From Chitinispirillia bacterium (lineage in GTDB: Bacteria; Fibrobacterota; Chitinivibrionia; Chitinivibrionales; Chitinispirillaceae), in assembly GCA_009784115.1 (NCBI GenBank), contig WRCH01000015.1, positions 1-32,512 of the forward strand: 32,512 nt of DNA. Direction: 5' to 3'. Both the position numbers and the translations under genes were made by a program. Below, in pieces: positions 25,778 through 32,512 of the stretch. How positions within the stretch are numbered: position 1 is the stretch's first letter; each line of letters starts with the position of its first letter. The notes below the pieces were generated by a model. The model had not been told where the DNA came from. It did not search any database and was given only the letters and a program-made list of their open reading frames with translations.

Positions 25778-26869
25778 CTACGCCAACTCCTCCTCCGGTT
25801 CCTCCGTATCAACAGACACCGAAACATCGCCGCGCCTTTTTGCCGCCGCTTTTTCTCTTACTTTTGTCTCTATTTTACTTAAGATATCGCGGTTCTCTTT
25901 TAAAAACTCGCGCGCTTTTTCTCTGCCCTGACCCAAACGCTCTCCCTCGTAAGCGAACCACGCTCCGCTTTTTTCTACTATGTTCATCTCTACGCCCAAA
26001 TCAAGAACATCGCCTTCAAAGGAGATCCCTTTTCCGTACAAAATGTCAAACTCCGATTCCTGAAACGGGGGAGCTACTTTGTTTTTGACAACTTTTGCGC
26101 GGGTGCGGTTTCCTATAACATTTTCGCCGTCTTTTATAGCGGCTATTCTGCGGATGTCAATACGTACGGATGAATAAAACTTAAGAGCGTTACCGCCTGT
26201 TGTTGTTTCGGGATTTCCAAACATCACACCAATTTTCATACGTAACTGGTTGATAAAGATGAGACATGTTTTTGATTTGGAGAGTATGCCGGTTAATTTG
26301 CGCAGAGCCTGAGACATAAGACGCGCCTGTAAACCTACGTGGCTGTCTCCCATTTCGCCCTCAATTTCAGCGGCTGGCACAAGCGCGGCTACGCTGTCTA
26401 CTACGATAAGATCAATCGCTCCGCTGCGTACGAGAGTGTCTGCTATTTCAAGCGCCTGTTCTCCTGTGTCGGGCTGAGAGACGAGCAGATTGTCTATGTC
26501 AACGCCAAGACTTTTTGCGTATGCCGCGTCAAAAGCGTACTCTGCGTCAATGAGTACGGCGATACCGCCCTGACGCTGAGCGTTAGCTATGGCGTGAAGA
26601 GCCAATGTGGTTTTTCCCGAAGACTCCGGCCCGTAAATTTCTACTATACGTCCTTTAGGAAATCCACCTACTCCAAGAGCATTGTCAAGAGAGATAGACC
26701 CTGTGGGAATCACAGGTATATCCGCCTGTAAATTTCCGGTGCCAAGCCGCATTATGGAACCTTTGCCGTGCTGTTTTTCTATTTGGCTTAACGCCTGTTC
26801 AACAGCTGCGTTGCGCTGTTTGCTGCTGTTTTGTTCGCTTGCCGGGGCAGCTGGTGCTTTTTTTGCCAT
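25778..26869 (-). CDS. recA: Recombinase RecA
   Basis: The ATP-dependent strand-exchange protein and SOS co-protease. The 363-aa protein has an Ala/Lys-rich N-terminal extension, [12 protein letters not shown], Walker A GPESSGKT (80-87), IDAEYAFD (the usual HAL after IDAE is YAF here), [10 protein letters not shown], the L2 region [15 protein letters not shown] and an acidic C-terminus (TEEPEEELA). AAGGAG nine bases upstream fixes the start. It is probably monocistronic: a double-hairpin repeat lies upstream and the decayed nuclease gene lies opposite its 3' end. I could not find a recognisable LexA box. Confidence 0.98.
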   Translation of the reverse strand: MAKKAPAAPASEQNSSKQRNAAVEQALSQIEKQHGKGSIMRLGTGNLQADIPVIPTGSISLDNALGVGGFPKGRIVEIYGPESSGKTTLALHAIANAQRQGGIAVLIDAEYAFDAAYAKSLGVDIDNLLVSQPDTGEQALEIADTLVRSGAIDLIVVDSVAALVPAAEIEGEMGDSHVGLQARLMSQALRKLTGILSKSKTCLIFINQLRMKIGVMFGNPETTTGGNALKFYSSVRIDIRRIAAIKDGENVIGNRTRAKVVKNKVAPPFQESEFDILYGKGISFEGDVLDLGVEMNIVEKSGAWFAYEGERLGQGREKAREFLKENRDILSKIETKVREKAAAKRRGDVSVSVDTEEPEEELA

Positions 26870-26901
26870 TTCTTTTGCTCCTTAGGTTGTCTATCTCCCC
26901 A

Positions 26902-26961
26902 CTCACCCGCCCCCCGGGTTAAAACCCGGGGTTACCGATGTTGTACCCCTAAAGGGGTGAG
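26902..26961. repeat. Double-hairpin element upstream of recA
   Basis: The first hairpin is CCCCGGGTT/AACCCGGGG (26912-26931, perfect 9-bp stem, two-base loop). The second is ACCCCT/AGGGGT (26945-26958). The ends CTCACCC and GGGTGAG (26902-26908, 26955-26961) also form an inverted repeat that could close over the whole. A related element near 29144-29190 shares the TAAAA loop region and CCCCTAAAGGGG with identical spacing. It lies 33 bp from the recA start, probably in its leader or promoter. Confidence 0.75.
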
Positions 26962-27020
26962 GAGAATACAAAAATATGTTATCAAATCAAATAAAAACTA
27001 ATTTCTAAAAATAAGATGCG

Positions 27021-27037
27021 CCAAACATAAAGTTTGG
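27021..27037 (-). terminator. Possible terminator after the histidine kinase gene
   Basis: CCAAAC and GTTTGG form a 6-bp stem with a five-base loop, starting ten bases after the kinase stop on the minus strand. The following sequence includes TTATTTTT after a short spacer, so the U tract is displaced and the call is moderate. Confidence 0.45.
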
Positions 27038-27046
27038 GTTATTTTT

Positions 27047-28396
27047 CTATATAGATACTGTATCATTTAAAACCTTATATTCCGGCAGAGATATCTCCAC
27101 CGTACAGCCGGGTTTCTCAGAGTTATTGTAGAGTTTCACATCTCCGCCGTGGTTTTGAATGATCTGTTTTACAATTCCAAGCCCAAGCCCTGTGCCTCCC
27201 TTTCGGGTAGTAAAAAATGGTTTAAACAACTTATGAAGATTTTCCTCTTTTATACCGCTGCCCTCATCCATTATTTGTATACGAGGCCCTTCCTGTAAAG
27301 AAATGGTTACCTCGGACTCTTCACCGCTATGGTTGCAGGCGTTTTCTAAAAGGTTGATAAATACCTGCTGGAGCCTGTTTCTGTCTGCGTTTACAATTCC
27401 ATCGTAGCTTTCGATTTTTTTGTTAAAAATTACTCTGCGCCCTCCATATACAGATGAAGTTTTCCATGTTTGCAACGCATCAGTAACCACACTTGATACG
27501 GAAACAGGCTCAAGGTTGGCGTTTTCAATTGGTTTACCGAAATTTAAAATATCACGCATTAAATCAGAAAGCCGTGAAACCTGATCGCGGATATGATTTA
27601 TATAAACTTCATAATCCCCATCTTCACCAAGTTCGGCGTTTAGAGCTTCCGTTATGGCAAGTATACCATTTAATGGGTTGCGTACCTCATGGGCTACGCC
27701 GGATATAAATTGCCCTAAGAGCTTCATTTCATGTCTGTTAGCTATAAGCTGCTGTTCGAGCTGCTGATGTTTTATCTCCTTTTTTGCCCGTTTGTTTTCT
27801 ACTATAGTACTTATCATGCTGGCGCTGAGAAAAAGCCTTCTTTTAGTCATCTCAATTGTTGGTTGATGGTGCGGCTGGGACTTGCGTGAAATCTCCATAA
27901 GTTCAGAATAATCAATTCCATAGAGTTCAGCTGTCTTCATTATTTCACGAGGATCATTCAAAATATTTCCAATCCCAACCACCATTGCCCCAATTACCTC
28001 TGCCTCCGCTCTGATTGGGATTGCAAAATACTCCACCCCCGCGTGACAACGCGACTCTATCGGAGAAGCTGATTCCATACACTTTCTTGCCGTACTATGT
28101 CTTAATTCATGACAAATCCATCCCCCGCAGCTCATAGCTTCTTTATTTGAAATGTTTCCGCACATTTTTCGAGAGTGCTCATCGAGCAAGCGGCACCACG
28201 GAGAACTGACGGTAAGCAACGCATAGCTGCCGTCTTTTTCGATTATTGAAACTGATATATCAAGCAACTCAATAGCATCTCTCGCGATATCAATGAGCGT
28301 CTCTTTGCCCACAGATGACAGGATCTCGCCGTCATTATTAGATAAAGAAACATCTCCGTAAAAAGATATCGGCACTGAGCTTGGAGAACTGCTCAT
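27047..28396 (-). CDS. PocR-domain sensor histidine kinase
   Basis: A soluble two-component kinase of 449 aa. An N-terminal PocR-type ligand-sensing domain (about 30-150) carries six cysteines (68, 79, 90, 95, 106, 117), including SPWCRLLDEHSRKMC and GGWICHELRHSTARKC. It is followed by a coiled linker (180-225), the dimerisation/phosphoacceptor helix with H236 in GVAHEVRNPLNG, and an ATPase domain with LLENACNHS, MDEGSGI and GGTGLGLGIVKQI. There are no membrane spans, so it senses a cytoplasmic signal. The ORF track begins at a TTG (28462). I chose ATG 28396, which has GAAAGAGGA about ten bases upstream. No response regulator is adjacent. Confidence 0.88.
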   Translation of the reverse strand: MSSSPSSVPISFYGDVSLSNNDGEILSSVGKETLIDIARDAIELLDISVSIIEKDGSYALLTVSSPWCRLLDEHSRKMCGNISNKEAMSCGGWICHELRHSTARKCMESASPIESRCHAGVEYFAIPIRAEAEVIGAMVVGIGNILNDPREIMKTAELYGIDYSELMEISRKSQPHHQPTIEMTKRRLFLSASMISTIVENKRAKKEIKHQQLEQQLIANRHEMKLLGQFISGVAHEVRNPLNGILAITEALNAELGEDGDYEVYINHIRDQVSRLSDLMRDILNFGKPIENANLEPVSVSSVVTDALQTWKTSSVYGGRRVIFNKKIESYDGIVNADRNRLQQVFINLLENACNHSGEESEVTISLQEGPRIQIMDEGSGIKEENLHKLFKPFFTTRKGGTGLGLGIVKQIIQNHGGDVKLYNNSEKPGCTVEISLPEYKVLNDTVSI

Positions 28397-28810
28397 TTTG
28401 TGCGTATCCTCTTTCTTCAAGATATAAACGGTTATTTCGCAAAGAGATGCGTTTATAACCAAATCTCTTTATTTTCGCAAATATACCAATTTTCAGCTCA
28501 TTTTAAACTGTAAACAGAAAAAATCCGCGCCAAAACGTGATATGAGAATTATAATTGAAAAATGAGAAAGTGCCCTAAACAAAACCCGAAAACAATGAGA
28601 GATGCTGCCGAGAAAATTAATTGGGAGACAAAATATACTTATTGGCAGAAGTAAACTCAATGCCAATATATCAATTTTTATAAATAAGAGGGCTGTTTCG
28701 AGAAGAGACGCCCTCAATCCTTTGTATAGAGACGGTATACTTTATACCATCTCTTGTATAGACAAGGTATGCCTTGTCTATACCTTTAAAACGGCAATCT
28801 TTCTATAATG
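28397..28810. other. Intergenic region between the 95-aa gene and the kinase gene
   Basis: This 414-bp gap is AT-rich. Short ORFs in it (28493-28717, 28602-28808) have no ribosome binding sites or family resemblance. The right half (28688-28783) is a cluster of three hairpins, described separately. The kinase promoter probably lies at about 28430-28560. Confidence 0.55.
28688..28783. repeat. Cluster of three adjacent hairpins
   Basis: Hairpin 1: GAGGGC/GCCCTC (28688-28693, 28710-28715). Hairpin 2: AGAGACGGTATA/TATACCATCTCT (28728-28739, 28743-28754; one mismatch, three-base loop). Hairpin 3: GTATAGACAAGG/CCTTGTCTATAC (28756-28767, 28772-28783; perfect, four-base loop). Hairpins 2 and 3 share a TATAGA-GGTAT layout, as if one unit was duplicated and diverged. 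They lie just past the 3' end of the conserved 95-aa gene, so hairpin 3 could also end its transcript, but there is no clean U tract on that strand. Confidence 0.7.
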
Positions 28811-29098
28811 TCAATCTTCTTTCGTCCATTTTTGCAGAGCTTCAATAATTTTTACAGCCTGCTCTTTGCTTGATATATTAAATTTAGCCTGCTGACGGTA
28901 TTCATCATCCATCTTGCGGTATCGGCGGATTGAATAACGGTCCTGACCGTAGTCCTCCTTGGCCTTTTCCCACTGCTGATACCGAAACAAAACGGTTGCC
29001 CATGAACCTTTTGAAAGAATTACCTTATCAAGTTCCTTTACTACAAGAACCCCTTCTTCTTCATAACTGATCGTGAGATCATCTACATTTGATGCCAT
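28811..29098 (-). CDS. Conserved hypothetical protein (95 aa)
   Basis: A small soluble protein without signal peptide or membrane span. The sequence VLVVKELDKVILSKGSWATV, then YSIRRYRKMDDEYRQQAKFNISSKEQA and a terminal amphipathic helix (IIEALQKW), looks like a compact beta-sheet plus helix domain. I recall similar uncharacterised proteins in other Gram-negative bacteria, but no function. The basic aromatic strand (RRYRKMDDEY) and the fold order loosely resemble PC4-like single-strand DNA binders, which is only a hypothesis. The AGGGGCGG before the ATG is an acceptable ribosome binding site. Confidence 0.7.
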   Translation of the reverse strand: MASNVDDLTISYEEEGVLVVKELDKVILSKGSWATVLFRYQQWEKAKEDYGQDRYSIRRYRKMDDEYRQQAKFNISSKEQAVKIIEALQKWTKED

Positions 29099-29143
29099 TT
29101 CAACCGCCCCTTTTTTTATTTATATTAAGGATATTTCCAAAAC

Positions 29144-29190
29144 GCGGCGGGCTAAAACCTACCGCTGCAGTCTTCGCTCCCCTAAAGGGG
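29144..29190. repeat. Second copy of the double-hairpin element
   Basis: GCGGCGG and CCGCTGC (29144-29150, 29162-29168) form a 7-bp stem with one G-U pair. CCCCT/AGGGG (29179-29190) forms the second hairpin. As in the copy at 26902-26961, the AAAA of the first loop is exactly 25 bases from the start of CCCCTAAAGGGG. It lies in the divergent gap between the 95-aa gene and the radical SAM gene. Confidence 0.65.
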
Positions 29191-29209
29191 CGCAGGAAAA
29201 AATCTGCTT

Positions 29210-29238
29210 TTGAGGCAGACCCTGTTTATGATAATATA
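29210..29238 (+). promoter_or_regulatory. Candidate sigma-70-type promoter for the radical SAM gene
   Basis: TTGAGG (29210-29215) and an AT-rich -10-like TAATAT/AATATA stretch (about 29232-29238) are separated by 16 to 17 bases, about 115 bp upstream of the TTG start. The -35 is a good match and the -10 partial. No second element supports it. Confidence 0.3.
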
Positions 29239-29340
29239 TATGATCGCCGACCATAACGTAACATTATAAACAACTATGCTCACCGCAGAACATATTTTTT
29301 AATTTCAATCAATTATTTAAATTGTTGATTATCATCACTG

Positions 29341-29347
29341 AAAGGAG
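29341..29347 (+). promoter_or_regulatory. Ribosome binding site selecting TTG 29355
   Basis: AAAGGAG lies seven bases before an in-frame TTG at 29355 and inside the longer ORF from 29322. No in-frame ATG occurs nearby, so translation most likely starts at this TTG. Confidence 0.65.
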
Positions 29348-29354
29348 AGATGTT

Positions 29355-30332
29355 TTGCGTCTTCTAACACCCGGCGCCTATTTACCAACCGTAAAGGGTT
29401 TATTGAGTAACGTAATAGCCGCAAAACCGATATTTCCGTTTTACGCATCTTTTAAGCTGACGGCAAAATGCCACTTTGGCTGTCCGTTCTGTAATGTCAA
29501 AAATGACAAGTGTGACGATTTGTCAACCGCGGATATAAAAGCGATACTGAGAAATTTATCACGATCATCTGTTTTAATGACAAGTTTTGAGGGCGGAGAG
29601 CCGCTTCTGCGTCCCGATATCGAAGAGCTTCTTGCCTACGCCCGCAAATGTAAATTTTATCTGCTCTTTACTACAAGCGTTAAAAACATAATAGACTACC
29701 CCTTTGAACGCTATGCCCGTTATATAGATTTTTTGCATGTGTCAATTGACGAGGGGCATGATAATCTTGATCTTTTTGATATACTGCCAAAGTTAAACGC
29801 TCTTCCGACAAGTCTATCCGTACAAACAGTTGTCACACAGGATACAATCGCTGATCTTGATGAAAAGGTAAGGCAGTGTTATGAGTCAGGCGCGAATATA
29901 GTTATTATCCCGGCGGCGAAAATGGATAACGCTAAAAACTGTTTTCCCGATATGAATCGTCTTGAACGTAAAATAAAAATTTTGCGAAAATTTTACCCAA
30001 ATACAATCCATACACCTTCAGGATTTTTTGACGCATACCGCAGAGGGCGCTGTTCAAGCGCTTCGGTTATTATCGCTCCGGATGGAAGACTCTATTATCC
30101 GTGCCATATCTTGGGTGAAAAAGGGCCGGATCTGTGCGTGACCGATTTGAACGAATGGCTCGCTTCAAAAGAAGCTCATCTTTACCGTAAAAAAATGAAT
30201 GTGTGCAAAAGAAACTGCGGGTGGTATCAATACTATGCTATTAACTCATATACATCTCTCTCGTCAATTGTTGATACTTTGAGGCCGATTTTGTTTAAAA
30301 AGATCCGGCGAAGGGATAACGTCATTATATAA
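29355..30332 (+). CDS. Radical SAM protein with C-terminal cysteine-rich (SPASM/twitch-like) region
   Basis: A 325-aa iron-sulfur enzyme of the radical SAM superfamily. The [4Fe-4S]-binding CxxxCxxC is CHFGCPFC (C39, C43, C46), followed by SFEGGEPLLRPDIEELLAYA, which contributes to SAM binding. The C-terminal part has further cysteines (RGRCSSAS, YYPCHILG, DLCVTDL, VCKRNCGWYQ) in a SPASM/twitch-like pattern that could hold an auxiliary cluster. Related proteins modify peptides, cofactors or lipids; the C-terminal layout also recalls HpnH/MoaA-like groups, so the substrate is open. No precursor peptide ORF is obvious in the 256 bp upstream. lpd follows after 49 bp. Confidence 0.82.
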   Translation: MRLLTPGAYLPTVKGLLSNVIAAKPIFPFYASFKLTAKCHFGCPFCNVKNDKCDDLSTADIKAILRNLSRSSVLMTSFEGGEPLLRPDIEELLAYARKCKFYLLFTTSVKNIIDYPFERYARYIDFLHVSIDEGHDNLDLFDILPKLNALPTSLSVQTVVTQDTIADLDEKVRQCYESGANIVIIPAAKMDNAKNCFPDMNRLERKIKILRKFYPNTIHTPSGFFDAYRRGRCSSASVIIAPDGRLYYPCHILGEKGPDLCVTDLNEWLASKEAHLYRKKMNVCKRNCGWYQYYAINSYTSLSSIVDTLRPILFKKIRRRDNVII

Positions 30333-30381
30333 CCATTGTCAACTAATAAAATATTTGACCAATTAAACAGGAGTATTAAAT

Positions 30382-31782
30382 ATGTCTTCAACTTACGATT
30401 ATGATGTTGTTGTAATAGGCTCAGGCCCGGGCGGTTATGTAGCGGCGATACGCGCCAGTCAACTTAAACAGAAAGTTGCGCTTGTTGAGAAAGATAAAAT
30501 CGGCGGCGTCTGTCTTAACATAGGCTGTATTCCATCCAAGTCTATCATAAGTCAAGCTGAAGTTTTCCGCTCACGGTCAAAACTTACAGCAATGGGCGTT
30601 AAGGTTGACGAATCAGGCTTTAACTATGAAAACATATTTAATGCCTCCCGTAAAGCTGCCGATACTCTCTCCAAAGGTGTTTCCTATCTTCTCAAAAAAA
30701 ACAACGTTGAGGTGATTACAGGAACCGCGCGTTTATCATCCGATCATGAAATAATTATTGATGATGACCGCAAAATCAGCGCAAAAGCTATTATTGTTGC
30801 AACCGGATCAAGGCCAAGAGAGCTCACAGGATTTGAGTTCGATGGTGAACGCATACTCTCATCCGACCATGCTCTAATGTTAAAAAAACTCCCGCAATCT
30901 GTATTGATTTTAGGCAGCGGAGCAATAGGGTCTGAGTTCGCGCATATATTTAACGCTTTTGGCGTAGAGGTACATCTTGTAGAAATGATGGAGCGGATTT
31001 TACCGATGGAAGACGGAGAGATCACCGCCATACTTAACCGCTCATTTAAAAAACGCGGGATAAAAATCTACGCGTCCACAAAAGCGCTATCACAAAAATC
31101 AACCGGCGATTCTGTAGAAGTAACTCTTGAAAATCAATCCGGTGAACAAACAATTATCTCTGTTGAAAAGGTACTCACGGTAACAGGACGCGTTCCTAAC
31201 AGCGGCAATATCGGGTTGGAAGAGATCGGTGTGAAAGTTGACAAACATGGTTTTGTTGACGTTGGTGATTACAATGAAACGTCTGTAAAATCGGTCTATG
31301 CAATTGGCGATATTGTAAAGACCCCGCTCCTTGCCCACGTAGCTTCAAAAGAGGGTGAGATCGCTGCTGAACATATTGCGGGACATAATCCTTCGCATCC
31401 GGGTATTAATCCATCAGAAATACCATCCGGAGTTTACTGCGAACCTCAGGTGGCGTCTTTTGGATTGACAGAAGAACAGGCGGCTGCTAAAGGCATTGCG
31501 TTCAATAAAGCAACATTCCCCTACAGAGGCGCAGGCAAAGCGGTAGCTATTGAGGAGAGCGAGGGTTTAGCCAAAATAATGACGGACCCATCAACAAAAG
31601 AAATTATAGGCGTACATATAATTGGCGGATGCGCAACGGAGCTTATCCACGAATTTCTGCTTGCAAGAAACGCGGAGCTCCTGCCCGCGGATATTGCCGC
31701 TATGATACACGCTCATCCAACACTATCAGAGGTTGTGATGGAGGCCGCGCGTGCGTCGGAGGGGTGGGCGATTCATTTTTAG
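30382..31782 (+). CDS. lpdA: Dihydrolipoamide dehydrogenase (E3)
   Basis: A homodimeric FAD/NAD disulfide oxidoreductase that reoxidises dihydrolipoyl groups of 2-oxoacid dehydrogenases or the glycine cleavage system. The 466-aa protein has VVVIGSGPGGYVAAIRASQL, the redox pair in GGVCLNIGCIPSKS (C44, C49), the NAD motif LILGSGAIGSEFA, YAIGDIVKTPLLAHVASKEG and the catalytic dyad in HAHPTLSE (H445, E450). AGGAG eight bases upstream marks the ATG. No E1 or E2 gene is nearby, so the partner complex cannot be told from context. It may be cotranscribed with the radical SAM gene. Confidence 0.95.
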   Translation: MSSTYDYDVVVIGSGPGGYVAAIRASQLKQKVALVEKDKIGGVCLNIGCIPSKSIISQAEVFRSRSKLTAMGVKVDESGFNYENIFNASRKAADTLSKGVSYLLKKNNVEVITGTARLSSDHEIIIDDDRKISAKAIIVATGSRPRELTGFEFDGERILSSDHALMLKKLPQSVLILGSGAIGSEFAHIFNAFGVEVHLVEMMERILPMEDGEITAILNRSFKKRGIKIYASTKALSQKSTGDSVEVTLENQSGEQTIISVEKVLTVTGRVPNSGNIGLEEIGVKVDKHGFVDVGDYNETSVKSVYAIGDIVKTPLLAHVASKEGEIAAEHIAGHNPSHPGINPSEIPSGVYCEPQVASFGLTEEQAAAKGIAFNKATFPYRGAGKAVAIEESEGLAKIMTDPSTKEIIGVHIIGGCATELIHEFLLARNAELLPADIAAMIHAHPTLSEVVMEAARASEGWAIHF

Positions 31783-31810
31783 AGATCCGCTTTGATGATT
31801 TGTCAAAAAA

Positions 31811-32278
31811 CTATTTCGTCTCAGGAGTCTTAAGCGAAATCTCTATCGCAAATTCACCCAAAGATGAGATAAACGGCACCACGAGAGTGGGCACGCCTTT
31901 TGTGGGTGCGAGCTGGAGATCTTTGCCGATAATGACTTTAGGAAGAGAGATGGAAAGGCTGTACTTTGTAAGATACTGCTTTGCGTTACCGGCTACGATG
32001 TTTACTAATTCTCCGATACCGTCTGAGACATCAGGCCCCATCTCCTTTATTTCCATACCAAGCAGCGCGGATACCGCTTTGAGAGCGACCTCTTTTGGAA
32101 AACTCAAACAGATAGCGCCCTGAGCCTCTCCGGAGAGACCGATAACGCCGGAGACGTCATAGGTATAGGCGGAGTTTGATTTTAAAGATAATTTACCGGT
32201 TTTGCCCTCTATATTGAGCATTTTTTTAAATGTTTCTATCGTTGACACTATGAAAGGATTGGCATACGATACGTCCAT
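31811..32278 (-). CDS. cheX: CheX-like chemotaxis phosphatase
   Basis: A 155-aa protein of the CheC/CheX/FliY class, which dephosphorylates CheY-P. The active-site pattern is DGIGELVNIVAGNAKQYL (E90, N93) followed by the conserved proline P113 in SLPKVIIG, as in single-site CheX. The N-terminus (ANPFIVSTIETFKKML) and the strand AQGAICLSFPKEVALKAVSALLG are also typical. AGGGGAA upstream of the ATG serves as ribosome binding site. The gene converges on lpdA with a 28-bp gap. With the FliL-like protein it suggests a chemotactic ancestor or organism, though no other che or fli gene is in the window. Confidence 0.85.
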   Translation of the reverse strand: MDVSYANPFIVSTIETFKKMLNIEGKTGKLSLKSNSAYTYDVSGVIGLSGEAQGAICLSFPKEVALKAVSALLGMEIKEMGPDVSDGIGELVNIVAGNAKQYLTKYSLSISLPKVIIGKDLQLAPTKGVPTLVVPFISSLGEFAIEISLKTPETK

Positions 32279-32508
32279 TATGTTCCCCTGATGTTAGTTA
32301 AGTATACACATGAATTATAATTGTTAAGTATATAATAATTATATAATAATAAATAATGGAGTGTGAAAACACAAGATTTTTTATTTTTTAGCGCAATTTT
32401 GGAAAATTTGGCAGCGGACGTGCCTGATATTATTTTATAACATACCGATGTACGGCACGCGTTTGCACTGTGCCGGTATGTGAATTTTAAGAAAGGATTT
32501 TTATTATT
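32279..32508. other. AT-rich upstream region at the window end with a hairpin
   Basis: This gap holds the cheX promoter region (very AT-rich near 32320-32360) and an inverted repeat at 32441-32480. There CATACCG pairs with CGGTATG and an inner GCAC pairs with GTGC (CGGCAC/GTGCCG in an alternative pairing). The right part ACTGTGCCGGTA (32467-32478) matches ACTGTGCCGCTA of palindromic elements A and B at 11 of 12 bases, so it may be a diverged relative or part of the leader of the next gene. Confidence 0.5.
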
Positions 32509-32512
32509 ATGA
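32491..32512 (+). other. Probable ribosome binding site and start codon of a gene leaving the window
   Basis: GAAAGGA (32491-32497) is followed 11 bases later by ATG at 32509, three bases from the end. This looks like the start of a plus-strand gene, but no protein sequence is available to identify it. Confidence 0.4.

Noticed and set aside
28493-28808. Small ORFs in the hairpin-rich intergenic region
   Set aside because: No ribosome binding sites, hydrophobic AT-driven translation, and they cross the hairpins.
13751-29190. CRISPR array
   Set aside because: The palindromic elements are kilobases apart, not regularly spaced with short spacers, and no cas genes are present.
29322-29354. Upstream TTG start of the radical SAM gene
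   Set aside because: The ribosome binding site lies inside this extension, so it cannot be part of the protein if that site is used.

Overview
The window (about 45% G+C by eye) looks like chromosomal DNA of a Gram-negative bacterium of the Fibrobacterota / wider FCB group. The clues are a long SecA (1038 aa) with the extra segment and C-terminal zinc motif seen in FCB-type SecAs, an LpxH-type UDP-diacylglucosamine hydrolase (so lipid A is made), a porin-like outer-membrane protein, a very large CotH/lamin-tail surface protein of the kind common in Fibrobacter relatives, and a CheX phosphatase plus a FliL-like protein that hint at motility or chemotaxis. The phylum call is inference; no rRNA or tRNA gene is visible.

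Layout. 1-151: homopolymer-rich edge with a C15 tract abutting the first start codon. 152-5227: secreted multidomain CotH protein with tandem Ig-like repeats. 5348-6095: three small unknown ORFs. 6070-8535: GH57 family glycosidase. 8543-12749 (minus strand): hemA-hemL-adenylate-forming ligase operon. 12989-17597 (plus): FliL-like protein, palindromic element, secA, tmk. 17705-20050 (plus): outer-membrane protein, uppP, HIT hydrolase. 20055-21043 (minus): lpxH and a very acidic 61-aa protein. 21404-24914 (minus): PfkB sugar kinase, UDP-glucuronate decarboxylase, CDP-alcohol phosphatidyltransferase, trxB, ending in a good terminator. 25326-25731: broken remnant of an Rpn/PDDEXK_2 transposase-like nuclease gene. 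25778-29098 (minus): recA, PocR-domain histidine kinase, conserved 95-aa protein. 29355-31782 (plus): radical SAM protein and dihydrolipoamide dehydrogenase. 31811-32278 (minus): cheX. The window ends on a probable new start codon.

Most genes are housekeeping: tetrapyrrole entry (hemA/hemL, C5 pathway), protein export (secA), dTTP synthesis (tmk), envelope building (uppP, lpxH, UDP-xylose synthesis, phospholipid head-group transfer), redox (trxB, lpd) and recombination (recA).

The most unusual content is not protein-coding. There are three sorts of structured intergenic DNA: (i) a palindromic element present at 13751-13823 and 21180-21263, with a nearly identical core and compensatory changes in the stem, and a possible diverged relative at the right end; (ii) a double-hairpin element upstream of recA and again near 29150, with identical internal spacing; (iii) a cluster of three adjacent hairpins at 28688-28783. 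These are good candidates for undescribed interspersed repeat families. No complete novel protein system (defence island, biosynthetic cluster, CRISPR) is visible.
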